Shown here one piece after another: positions 8,358 through 16,931 of a DNA stretch of 64,000 nucleotides (the stretch's first letter is position 1; every line of letters begins with the position of its first letter). This stretch comes from Deinococcus sp. KSM4-11 (GTDB lineage: Bacteria; Deinococcota; Deinococci; Deinococcales; Deinococcaceae), in the NCBI RefSeq assembly GCF_004801415.1, contig NZ_SSNX01000006.1, positions 62,001 through 126,000 of the forward strand, written 5' to 3'. The notes under the pieces were generated by a model. It did no database searches. It was given only the letters and a program-made list of their open reading frames with translations, and was not told where the DNA came from. A program made the translations under genes and the position numbers.

Positions 8358-11233
8358 CAGGTCTCCAGATCCAGCGCGACCGTCACGATCTCCCACGGTC
8401 GCGCTGGGATAGTCACGGCGCCGTCCACCACTGGCAGGTCGGCCAGCTCCCGTTCGCGCAGATCCACGCGGGCGGCCCGGCGTGGCGTCCAGTGGGGGCG
8501 CAGCGTGGCGTTGCGGGCTGAGGCGCTCAGGTTCACGAAACGCACGATCAACGCGTTCCCATCCTCTGCCCGCTTCAGCGCGCTCAGCAGGACGCCGCCG
8601 TCCAGGGAAACGAACTGGTTGGTGGCGGGCAGGGTGGCGGGCTCATCACGGTGGGCGTTCCTGAGCGGCAGCACCTGAGTGGTGCGCGCCTGGGCCCGCA
8701 GCGGCGCGTTGAACGCGTGCGCCTCCTGCCAGACCCGTTCGCTGTCCCATAGGCCCGCATGCGGAATCACGCTGTACTCGGCCTCGAAGTACCCCAGCAT
8801 CTGGGCCTCCGGGGTGGGGAGGGTCGGTCCGGCGCCGCCCACGCGGGTCAGCAGGTCTTCGCGCGACAGGTACCCCACGCAGCGCAGCAGCGTGAGCCGC
8901 AGCGTGCCGTCCTCGCCGGCGCTGAACTCCGGCAGGCCCCGGTTGGCGATCGTCAGGCCACGCACGCCGTCGTGCACGCTCACGAAGGTCTGCTGGGGGT
9001 GCTCGTGCACCGCCGGCTCGCTGCTGCCGCGCTGGTCTTCAGGCAGGGAGGTCGGCCGATCGACCACCGCGAACGGCGTCTCCGCGCTGGACACAGTGAC
9101 CGGGCCGCCCAGCGGGAACAGCGCCCGCAGGCGGTGATCCATGGCCGTGTTCTCGCCGTGCGTGCGGATGTCGAGCCGCCGCGCGCCGGGTGTCAGGGTC
9201 AGGTCGCTGTGCAGCACGAAGGGCACGTCGTCGGCGCTGCGGCTCTGCCGATCCGGGCTGAGACCGGCGGGCAGCGCCCAGCGCCGCGTCACGCGGAGGG
9301 TCGCGCGGGCGGGGCCGACCTCGACCCAGCCCACGCGCACGGTGGCCCCGGCGCTGCTCAGGAGCTGGTCGCCCAGCGGCCACGCGTAGTTGTAGGTATC
9401 GCCATTGTCGCCGCCGTCGTCGAAGGTGTTCAGGCCGGCGTACGCCTGCCCGCTGGCCTTGTCGAGCAGGGTAACACTGCCATCAGCCTCCACCGTGACC
9501 TTCAGGTGCGCGTTCTCCAGGGTGCCGGGGCCGACCTGTAACCCGGCCGCGTGGTGGCCCTTGTCCAGCGCGACGTTCCCAACCACCGAATACGGCCGCA
9601 CGCGCTCCTGCGAAGCGGAGACATCGCGCGGGCGCAGGGCGAAGGTGCGGTAGCCCATGCCCGGCACATCTGGGGCCACGAAGGACACGGCGGTGAACAC
9701 GTCGTTGTCGTGGCTGCGGTGGCCGGCGCGCGGCAGCCAGCTCCACGGCTCGGACTTATCGGTGAGATGACGATAGGGCTGCACCTGGAACGGAAGTTCC
9801 GTGCCGTGCTCGTCGGCCAGCATCCAGCCCTCCGGGGAGATCTCCAGGTATGGGCTCAGCAGAGCGGTCGTCAGCTCCGCGCGCGGCCAGTTCAGCGGAT
9901 TGAACACGCCGATCACGTGGCCCCCGCCGGCCCACGCCGTGTCCACCCGCGCCAGCACGCTGCCCAGACCGTCCTCGGCGAGGAGCGCCGCCGCCTGCTC
10001 GGCTCCGTCGAAGCGGGTGATCATCTCGCGGTGTACCTGGTCGGTGGAACATCCACAGATCGAGTCGTGGGGATGGTTCTGGATCAGCGTGTCCCACGCG
10101 CGCCACAGGTACTCGCTCTCGTGACGTTCGCCCAGCGCAGCCGCGACGGCCTGGAGCGGCTCGGCGTAGCGCTCCAGTTCACTCTGGGCGCGGGCGTTGC
10201 GCTGCTTGAGGTGCATGCGGGCGCTGAGCACGCCGGGCAGCAGGTGTGCCTTGCGCCCGAACGCACGGCCCTCGCCCGGCCACACCACGCTGATCCGCTC
10301 TTCGTGCTCGCGCACGGCCGCCACGTAGGCGTCGAGAGAACTGAGGCGGTACGTGACGCCCTCACCTTCCAGTTCCGCGCCGATCTCCCGGAGCAGCCGG
10401 GGCAGGCGGGGATCGACCGGCAGGTGGTCGCCGCCCAGCGGTTCGAGCACCACCCCGGTCGCGGAATACGCGCCCAGGTGTGCCAGGGTGCGGCGGGCGC
10501 GGCCGTGCGTCTGGTCGCGGGTGAATTCGGGATCGTCCGCACGCTCTTTGTGGTGGCTGCGGTAGTACTCCAGCGGCAGCGAGATTCCCAGCACGCGCGT
10601 GCCGTCGGGCGCTTCCCACCAGAATTCGTTCTGGGTACGGGCGGGGAAGCGCGGATCGCGCGAGCGTGCGTAGCGGTAGATGTCGTGCCCCACCTCGCCA
10701 TCGCCCTCGTCGCCACCCAGTGGCGGCGCGCCGAAGCCGCGCCATACGACGGCGCTCCCGATGCCGAAACCGCTCAGCACCTGCGGCATCTGGGCGATGT
10801 GGCCGAACTGATCCGGCAGGTAGCCCACGCCGCTCAGGGGCACGTCCAGCGCGGCGCCCACCCGGCGCCCGAGCCAGAGGTTGCGGATGGTGGCCTCACC
10901 GCTCACCAGGAACTCGTCGGGCAGGATGTGCCACGGGCCCACGAACAGCCGCCCCGCGCGGATCAGGCCGGTCAGGCGGGCACGCTCTGAGGGCCGCACC
11001 TCCAGGTAGTCGGTCAGGATGATGGTCTGGCCGTCGAGCACAAAGCACGTCAGCTCTGGGTCGGCCTCCAGGGCACCGAGCACGGCGTCGATGGTATGCA
11101 CCAGCCGGAAGCGGAAGCGCTCGCGGGTGCCCCACCATTCGCGGTCCCAGTGGGTGTGGTGGTACACGTGGACGCTGAGCGGCCGGAGGGGAGCCGGGCC
11201 GGGCGCGGCCGGGTCTGCGGAGGTTCGGGTCAA
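8357..11233 (-). CDS. GH38 alpha-mannosidase (long type)
   Basis: The 958-residue protein is a GH38 retaining, zinc-dependent alpha-mannosidase. The N-terminal HTHWDREWW (from about residue 26) gives the zinc His and Asp. GYLPDQFGH holds the catalytic nucleophile Asp, and NHPHDSICG gives a further zinc His. The rest is the helical domain and the large beta-sandwich C-terminal half. I prefer the TTG at 11233 because CAGGAG lies eight bases upstream; a GTG at 11284 would add 17 residues but has no ribosome site. No signal peptide. It is the first gene of the leftward operon and faces the second GH38 gene across an AT-rich operator. It is the most divergent of the three GH38 paralogs here. Confidence 0.88.
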   Translation of the reverse strand: MTRTSADPAAPGPAPLRPLSVHVYHHTHWDREWWGTRERFRFRLVHTIDAVLGALEADPELTCFVLDGQTIILTDYLEVRPSERARLTGLIRAGRLFVGPWHILPDEFLVSGEATIRNLWLGRRVGAALDVPLSGVGYLPDQFGHIAQMPQVLSGFGIGSAVVWRGFGAPPLGGDEGDGEVGHDIYRYARSRDPRFPARTQNEFWWEAPDGTRVLGISLPLEYYRSHHKERADDPEFTRDQTHGRARRTLAHLGAYSATGVVLEPLGGDHLPVDPRLPRLLREIGAELEGEGVTYRLSSLDAYVAAVREHEERISVVWPGEGRAFGRKAHLLPGVLSARMHLKQRNARAQSELERYAEPLQAVAAALGERHESEYLWRAWDTLIQNHPHDSICGCSTDQVHREMITRFDGAEQAAALLAEDGLGSVLARVDTAWAGGGHVIGVFNPLNWPRAELTTALLSPYLEISPEGWMLADEHGTELPFQVQPYRHLTDKSEPWSWLPRAGHRSHDNDVFTAVSFVAPDVPGMGYRTFALRPRDVSASQERVRPYSVVGNVALDKGHHAAGLQVGPGTLENAHLKVTVEADGSVTLLDKASGQAYAGLNTFDDGGDNGDTYNYAWPLGDQLLSSAGATVRVGWVEVGPARATLRVTRRWALPAGLSPDRQSRSADDVPFVLHSDLTLTPGARRLDIRTHGENTAMDHRLRALFPLGGPVTVSSAETPFAVVDRPTSLPEDQRGSSEPAVHEHPQQTFVSVHDGVRGLTIANRGLPEFSAGEDGTLRLTLLRCVGYLSREDLLTRVGGAGPTLPTPEAQMLGYFEAEYSVIPHAGLWDSERVWQEAHAFNAPLRAQARTTQVLPLRNAHRDEPATLPATNQFVSLDGGVLLSALKRAEDGNALIVRFVNLSASARNATLRPHWTPRRAARVDLRERELADLPVVDGAVTIPARPWEIVTVALDLET

Positions 11234-11311
11234 GGTCGGTCTCCTGCGGGGCAGAGGGGAGGGGCCGGCGCGGGCAGCCCCCACTTGTTCGGACTTCGGG
11301 CCGAGCTTACC

Positions 11312-11337
11312 CTATTTCTTAAATCTTTTAAATAACC
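11312..11337. promoter_or_regulatory. AT-rich palindromic operator candidate between two GH38 genes
   Basis: This AT-rich block stands out in GC-rich DNA and contains CTTAAATCTTTTAAATAA, with the dyad TTAAA-TCT-TTTAA. It lies between divergent start sites at 11233 and 11378. Related blocks occur at 18841, 20196 and 25787, always in promoter regions of this locus. ROK-family repressors commonly bind AT-rich palindromes, so the repressor at 18963 is the natural candidate. Confidence 0.5.
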
Positions 11338-11377
11338 CGGTGACCCTCATTGGCTCGCCGGGAACGGAGGACTCACG

Positions 11378-13936
11378 GTGACCCAGCCCAAAGATGATTC
11401 CACCCCCGCCGCCCCGCTCACCATCCATCTGGTGGGCCACGCCCACATCGACCCGGTGTGGCTGTGGGACTGGCGCGAGGGCGTCGAGACAGTTCGCGCG
11501 ACCGTCCGCAGCGCCCTGGATCGCCTGACCGAGAACCCCGATATGGTGTTCGCCCACTCCAGCGCCGCGCAGTACGCGTGGCTGGAGCGCTTCCCGGATC
11601 TCCTGGCCGAGGTGCGCGCGGCGGTGGCGCGCGGCCAGTGGGAACCGGTTGGCGGGTGGTGGGTCGAGCCCGATGCCAACCTGCCGCACGGCGAGTCCTT
11701 TGCCCGGCAGGCGCTGTACGGCCAGCGCACCCTGGAACGGCTGGTGGGGCGGCGGGCGACGGTCGGCTTCCTGCCGGACTCCTTCGGCCATCCCGCCACG
11801 CTGCCGCAACTGCTCGCCCTGTCGGGGCTCACATCGTTCGTGTTCATGCGGCCCTCGGCGAACGAACTGGAATTGCCGCAGAACCTGTTCCGCTGGGTCG
11901 GCCCCGACGGCACGTCGCTGCCATGCGTGCGCATCGAGGCGTACTCCTCTAACCCACAGCACGTCCAGAGCAGCCTGGAGCGCAACCTGCGCTGGCACCC
12001 GCCGGGCGCGCGCCACTGGCTGGGCCTGTACGGGGTGGGCAACCACGGCGGCGGCCCCACCAAGCGCGCCATCGCCAACCTGCGCGCCCTGCACGCCGAT
12101 CCCGCGTGGCCGGCGCTGACGATGGACTCCTTCGAGCACTTCTTCGACCTCGTGCGCCAGGAGGAAGTCCAGCCAGGCGGGGTGCTGCCGGTGTACACCG
12201 GCGAACTGCAGCACCATGCGCGCGGCTGTTACGCCGCCGTCAGCGAGATCAAGTGGCTTAACCGCGAGGCTGAGCGCCGCCTCATTGCCGCCGAGCGCAT
12301 GGCGGTTCTGGCGGGGCAGGTCGGGCACGCGTATCCACAGGCCGCGCTGACCCGCGCGTGGGAACGCGTGCTGTTCAACCAGTTCCATGACGTCCTGGCG
12401 GGCAGTTCCATCACGCGGGCCTACGACGCGGCGCGCGCTCAGCTCGGTGAGGCGCTCGCGGTGGCCGACGAGGCGGAATTCTTCGCCATGCAGGCCATCG
12501 CCGCGCGGATCGACACCCGCCGGGGCGGCGCGGACGTGGACGAGGTGATCCGGTCGGTGCGTTGGGACGGCCCCACGTGGGTAAGCGACTACGGCGACGG
12601 CGTGCCGGTCGTGGTGTTCAACCCCGGCGCGAGGCCCTGGAAGGAACTGGCCGAAGTTGAGGTCAACGACTGGCACACCGATGACCTGACGGTCACGGAC
12701 GACACCGGCCAGGAGGTCGCGTACCAGCGGCTTGACCCCGAGAGCGTGAGTGGCGGGCGCCCGCGCGTGGCCTTCCTGGCCGATATACCCGCTGGTGGCT
12801 ACCGGCTCTACCGGATCTCGGCCGAGCCGTCCGCGCCAGTCGTGGACGCCGGCCTGAGCGTCACCGAGTATGCCTCCGGAACCATCACGCTGGAAAACGC
12901 CCTCCTGCGCGTGGAGATCTCGGCCCGCAGCGGCGCCCTCAGCCGCGTGGTGGACAGGGCCCGCGACCTGGAACTGCTCGCCGGCCCAGGCGGGGCGGTG
13001 CAGGTCGTGTACGACGGCAGCGACACATGGGGCCACGGCATGACCTCGCTGCGCGGACTGGTGGGCGTCTTTGGCGGCGCCGAGCTGCGCGTGGTAGAGC
13101 GCGGACCGCTGCGCGCCACGGTGCGCGTGACCACCCGCTGGGGCGCATCCAGATCCGTGCAGGACTACACCCTGGAGGCCCACAGCGCCGAGGTGCGTGG
13201 CCGGCTGGTGCTGGACTGGCAGGAGCCGCACCACGCCGCCCAGCTCAGCTTTCCGCTGGCGCTGGGCGGCGTGAAGGCCACCTTTGAGGTGCCCTACGGC
13301 CACGTGGAGCGCCCCGCTGACGGCCAGGAGGAGCCGGTCGGCCGCTGGCTGGACGTCAGCGGCGTGGTGAGGAACGCGCGTGGCCGCGCCTACCCCGCCG
13401 GCGCGGCGCTGCTGAGCGACTCCAAGGCGTCCGCGAGCGTGCTGGGCGGCGACCTGCGGCTGACGCTGGCCCGCTCACCGATCTACGCGCACCACGATCC
13501 GGCCCGGCCCGATCCGGAGCGCGACCATGATCACATCGACCAGGGCCGGCTGGAGACGCGCTGGGTGCTGTGTCCGCATGGCGGAGACTGGCGCGCGGCG
13601 GGCATTCCCGAAAGGGCCGAGCACGTGGGCCTCCCGCTGCCGCTCACCCGAGAGTATGTCCACGCAGGCGACCTGCCGCCCCGGCACAGCCTGCTGCGGC
13701 TCGACGGCCTGGACGGCGCGACCGTGACCGCCGTGAAACGCGCCGAGGACGGGGACGCCCTGATCATCCGCGTGCACGAGTGGGCCGGGCGCGGCGCGGA
13801 GGGCATGTTGTACTGGGGCGGGGCGGCCGTCCCCGTCGGGGTGCGCGCGCACCAGATCCTCAGCCTGCGCGTGGAGGCGGACGGCCGCGTGCAGGCGGTG
13901 AACTTCCTGGAGGAACCGCTGGGTGGAGCGCCGTGA
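11378..13936 (+). CDS. GH38 alpha-mannosidase
   Basis: The 852-residue enzyme carries GHAHIDPVWLW near its start (zinc ligands), GFLPDSFGH with the nucleophile Asp, GVGNHGGGP, and NQFHDVLAG with another zinc His, all typical of bacterial GH38. Start GTG 11378 is preceded by GGAGG with good spacing. No signal peptide is seen. It is closer to the GH38 at 21618 than to the one at 8357; the two share long blocks around the active site. The stop overlaps the start of the GH4 gene (GTGA), so the two form an operon transcribed away from the main leftward operon. Linkage specificity (alpha-1,2, 1,3 or 1,6) cannot be inferred. Confidence 0.88.
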   Translation: MTQPKDDSTPAAPLTIHLVGHAHIDPVWLWDWREGVETVRATVRSALDRLTENPDMVFAHSSAAQYAWLERFPDLLAEVRAAVARGQWEPVGGWWVEPDANLPHGESFARQALYGQRTLERLVGRRATVGFLPDSFGHPATLPQLLALSGLTSFVFMRPSANELELPQNLFRWVGPDGTSLPCVRIEAYSSNPQHVQSSLERNLRWHPPGARHWLGLYGVGNHGGGPTKRAIANLRALHADPAWPALTMDSFEHFFDLVRQEEVQPGGVLPVYTGELQHHARGCYAAVSEIKWLNREAERRLIAAERMAVLAGQVGHAYPQAALTRAWERVLFNQFHDVLAGSSITRAYDAARAQLGEALAVADEAEFFAMQAIAARIDTRRGGADVDEVIRSVRWDGPTWVSDYGDGVPVVVFNPGARPWKELAEVEVNDWHTDDLTVTDDTGQEVAYQRLDPESVSGGRPRVAFLADIPAGGYRLYRISAEPSAPVVDAGLSVTEYASGTITLENALLRVEISARSGALSRVVDRARDLELLAGPGGAVQVVYDGSDTWGHGMTSLRGLVGVFGGAELRVVERGPLRATVRVTTRWGASRSVQDYTLEAHSAEVRGRLVLDWQEPHHAAQLSFPLALGGVKATFEVPYGHVERPADGQEEPVGRWLDVSGVVRNARGRAYPAGAALLSDSKASASVLGGDLRLTLARSPIYAHHDPARPDPERDHDHIDQGRLETRWVLCPHGGDWRAAGIPERAEHVGLPLPLTREYVHAGDLPPRHSLLRLDGLDGATVTAVKRAEDGDALIIRVHEWAGRGAEGMLYWGGAAVPVGVRAHQILSLRVEADGRVQAVNFLEEPLGGAP

Positions 13937-15288
13937 GGCCGGTGGCCCGCGTGGTGATCTCGGGGGCGGGGGGCATGGTCTTCCCCCTGACCCTGGCGGC
14001 GGACTTCCTGGCGCTGCTGGCGCCGCTCGGGGCTGAACTCGTGCTGCACGATCCGGATGTGGAACGCGCCGCACGCACCGCCACCGCCGTGCGCGGGCTG
14101 GCCGATCACCACGGCCGCGCCCTGCGCCTGAGTGTCACGGCCGTCCGGCGCGAGGCCCTGCGCGGGGCCACCCACGTGCTGCTCACCTTCCAGGTGGGTG
14201 GCCTGGACGCCTACCGCATGGACATCGGCATCCCGCGCCGCTATGGGGTGGACTGCCCGGCGGGCGACACGCTCGGCCCCGGCGGCATCTTCCGCTTCCT
14301 GCGCAGCACGTCAGCCTTCGACGCGCTCGCCGCCGACGTGCGGGACGTGTGCCCGGACGCCCTGGTGCTGAACTACACCAACCCCATGGCGATGAACGTC
14401 TTGTATCTGCACGCGCTGGGCGTGCGGGCCCTGGGTCTGTGCCACTCCATTCCGCACACGGCGGCGCTGCTGGAAGACGTGCTGGACGTGCCGAGCGGCG
14501 AGCTGACGTACCGCGCGGCCGGCATCAACCATCAGGCATGGTTCCTCACGCTGGGGTACCGCGGCCACGACCTGCACGACCGATTGCGGGACACACTGCG
14601 GCGGCGCTTCCTGCCGGAGCACGGCGGGCACACCCCGTGGACCGAGGGCCACGCCACCTATGTGGGGGGCCAGGAACGCGTGCGCGCTGAGCTGATGGAG
14701 ACCTTCGGGCACTTCCTGAGCGAGTCGAGCCACCACGTCTCGGAATACGTGCCGTACTTCCGCCGCACGCCGGAGGCTGTCCGGGCCGTCTTGCCGCGCC
14801 GCTGGGACTATCTGCGATCCGTCGAGGCAGGACTCGGCCACGAGCAGGCCACGCTGGACGCGGCCGTGGCCGCCCGCCACCCGCGCCTGGAGCCGTCGGC
14901 CGAGTACGGCATGCGGATCGTGGCGGCGACGGTGGGCGGCGCTCCGCAGGACGTCTACGTCAACGTCATCAACGCGGGCCTGATCGCCAACCTGCCGGCC
15001 GACGCGTGCGTGGAGGTGCCCGCCGTGGCCGACACGGCGGGCGTGACGCCGCAGCCGGTGGGCCGCCTGCCCGCGGCGTGCGCCGGTCTGAACCTCACGA
15101 ACGTCGCGGTGCAGCTCTGCGCCGTCGAGGCCGCCGTGCAGCGCGATCCCACCCTGATCGAGGCCGCCGTCGCGCTCGATCCCCTGACTGCCAGTGTCCT
15201 TGACCTGCGCGACATCCGCCGCATGACCCGGGATCTCATCGGAGCGCAGCGGCCATGGTTGCCTGCGTGGGCGGACGGCACGGTCTGA
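13933..15288 (+). CDS. GH4 family glycosidase (NAD- and metal-dependent)
   Basis: The 451-residue protein starts with a Rossmann strand VVISGAGGM and shows GH4 landmarks: NYTNPMAMN, the metal Cys in CHSIPHT (C170), the metal His in GINHQAW (H200) and SEYVPYFRR. GH4 enzymes hydrolyse alpha-galactosides, alpha-glucosides, glucuronides or 6-phospho-sugars by an oxidation-elimination route using NAD+ and Mn2+. I chose GTG 13933, which overlaps the preceding stop, with GGTGGAG upstream; an open frame extends back to 13570 but is the third frame of the GH38 gene. Alpha-galactosidase or alpha-glucosidase is the best guess. Confidence 0.83.
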   Translation: MRPVARVVISGAGGMVFPLTLAADFLALLAPLGAELVLHDPDVERAARTATAVRGLADHHGRALRLSVTAVRREALRGATHVLLTFQVGGLDAYRMDIGIPRRYGVDCPAGDTLGPGGIFRFLRSTSAFDALAADVRDVCPDALVLNYTNPMAMNVLYLHALGVRALGLCHSIPHTAALLEDVLDVPSGELTYRAAGINHQAWFLTLGYRGHDLHDRLRDTLRRRFLPEHGGHTPWTEGHATYVGGQERVRAELMETFGHFLSESSHHVSEYVPYFRRTPEAVRAVLPRRWDYLRSVEAGLGHEQATLDAAVAARHPRLEPSAEYGMRIVAATVGGAPQDVYVNVINAGLIANLPADACVEVPAVADTAGVTPQPVGRLPAACAGLNLTNVAVQLCAVEAAVQRDPTLIEAAVALDPLTASVLDLRDIRRMTRDLIGAQRPWLPAWADGTV

Positions 15289-15327
15289 GCGCCCGGCCAG
15301 GCGGCCCGTCCCTGACGTCGGCCATTC

Positions 15328-16230
15328 TCAGGATTGGGCGTGCAGGAACTGCTCCACCTCATCCATCGTCGGGGCGTGGGCGCCCGGCCGAGTGCATGCG
15401 AGCGCTCCGCACGCCAGCGCGAATTGGAGGGCCTGTGCCGGTGCAACGTCTGGCCCGGCCAGCGTGCCCGCCAGCCAGCCGGCCGCGCAGGCGTCGCCGG
15501 CACCCACCGTGTCCGCAACGGTCACAGCGTAGCCAGGGTGGTGCCACTCGCCCTGCGGCGTGAACAGCCGCGCGCCCGCCGCGCCCAGGGTGAGCAGCAC
15601 GTGCATGCGTGGATGGGCACGGCGCAGCGCGGTCACGCCGTCCTCGACCGTCTGTCCGGGCAGCAGGCCCAGGATGTCCTCATGTGAGACCTTCAGGTGG
15701 GTGGTGTGGGGCAGGTAGGCCCATAGGGCGCGCCGGCCCTCCTCGGCGTAGGTCGGGCGGAAGTTGGGGTCGTAGAGGACGGTCAATCCACGCCACGCGG
15801 CCTCCTGCGCGCAGTCGAGAAAGGCGGGCGCGGCTGGCTCACGCAGCAGCGTTACCCCGCCGAAATACGCGGCGTGCGCGTCGACCCACGCGTTCGTCGA
15901 CACGCCCGCGAAGGCGCTGTCCGCTCCGCCCTGCGCGTAGAAAGCGTAGCGGCTCGGCTGGTCGTCGACGCCCTTGTGAACCACCGAAAGGGCCGTGGGC
16001 GCGTCCACGCGGGAAGCGGAGGTCATGTCCAGCCCAGCCGCCTCGCCCAGCGCGCTCAGGCGCTCGGCGAATGGATCACTGCCCAGGCTGCCCGCAAAGG
16101 CCACGCCCTCGCCCAGCGCCGCCAGCCCCAGCGCGACGTTCCACGCGCTGCCACCTGGCCGAGCCTGCCACGCGTCGCCAGCCGGCACGAAGTCCATCAG
16201 AACACCACCGAAGACCATGGTGTGGCTCAC
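15328..16230 (-). CDS. PfkB-family carbohydrate kinase
   Basis: The 300-residue protein is a PfkB/ribokinase-fold sugar kinase. It has the N-terminal RPGGSAWNVALGLAALG (signature 1, about residues 24-40) and the C-terminal DTVGAGDACAAGWLAG with the catalytic Asp (signature 2). Fructokinase is the nearest type by eye; the family also phosphorylates fructose 6-phosphate, tagatose 6-phosphate and other sugars. GTG 16230 overlaps the stop of the membrane protein gene (GTGA). It converges with the GH4 gene, with only 39 bases between stops and no clear terminator. By context it could feed the class II aldolase. Confidence 0.83.
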   Translation of the reverse strand: MSHTMVFGGVLMDFVPAGDAWQARPGGSAWNVALGLAALGEGVAFAGSLGSDPFAERLSALGEAAGLDMTSASRVDAPTALSVVHKGVDDQPSRYAFYAQGGADSAFAGVSTNAWVDAHAAYFGGVTLLREPAAPAFLDCAQEAAWRGLTVLYDPNFRPTYAEEGRRALWAYLPHTTHLKVSHEDILGLLPGQTVEDGVTALRRAHPRMHVLLTLGAAGARLFTPQGEWHHPGYAVTVADTVGAGDACAAGWLAGTLAGPDVAPAQALQFALACGALACTRPGAHAPTMDEVEQFLHAQS

Positions 16231-16931
16231 CGCGCGGCCTTCCCGCGGACGGACTCGTCCTCAGCTCCAGACTCCTCGTCCGGCGGCGGACGCACGGTCA
16301 CTGGGCGCACCTGCACGGCGGCAAGGGTCAGCAGCAGACTGATGAGCACCAGCACGCCTGGCGTGCGGAACGAGCGGCCGACGAGGTACAGCGCCAGCGG
16401 AATCACGACGAAGGCGTGGGCGGCCACAGGCCGGCGGATCACGACCACGGCGGCTGCCCGCAAGGCCCGCCCGAACGTCAGGCCGCGCACGGCCAGTGCA
16501 TCCAGCAGGAAGGGCTGCAGCGCGATGAACAGCCACGTGAGGTACGCCCACAACAGCCACACGGCATACACTCCGAGCTGCGCGGCGCCCTGATGGCCCA
16601 GCACGCGGGGCCAGAACGTCAGGTTGGCCCACGCGAGGTACGCGAAGACGCCCACTGACACGCTCCACAGCGTTCCTGTCCACAGGACAGCCCGCAGTCG
16701 GGTGCCCAGGGTGCGCCATGTCGGGTGCCGGTCGTCGCGCAGCGCGGCGAGGTGGCCGAATACGGTGACGGTCATCGGGCCGAGCAGCACGACCGTGACT
16801 GCCCCGGCGATCCACAGCACGTTCAGGCCGACCAGGGTGGGCAGGTTCGTCCACGCCAGCCAGCCGCCCTCACGCAGGACGCGCGGTATCCCGGCGGGCG
16901 TCTGCGGCGGCCCGGTCACCTCAACCACCAT
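16227..16931 (-). CDS. DUF624/YesL-like membrane protein
   Basis: The 234-residue protein has about five to six hydrophobic segments (around 32-55, 77-95, 105-150, 160-185 and 190-205) and an acidic tail. The pattern and its place beside sugar ABC transporter and glycosidase genes fit DUF624 (YesL family), small membrane proteins of unknown function linked to carbohydrate uptake loci. The start is uncertain: ATG 16931 overlaps the upstream gene by 11 bases, while an in-frame GTG at 16919 would follow its stop. The 3' end overlaps the PfkB gene. Confidence 0.65.
   Translation of the reverse strand: MVVEVTGPPQTPAGIPRVLREGGWLAWTNLPTLVGLNVLWIAGAVTVVLLGPMTVTVFGHLAALRDDRHPTWRTLGTRLRAVLWTGTLWSVSVGVFAYLAWANLTFWPRVLGHQGAAQLGVYAVWLLWAYLTWLFIALQPFLLDALAVRGLTFGRALRAAAVVVIRRPVAAHAFVVIPLALYLVGRSFRTPGVLVLISLLLTLAAVQVRPVTVRPPPDEESGAEDESVRGKAAR

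Noticed and set aside
11312..13303. Very long open frame antisense to the second GH38 gene.
   Set aside because: It mirrors the codon pattern of the real gene in GC-rich DNA, has no recognisable protein features, and overlaps a clear enzyme on the other strand.
15289..15327. Terminator between the convergent GH4 and PfkB genes.
   Set aside because: Only weak four-base stems around GGCC can be drawn, with no T run.
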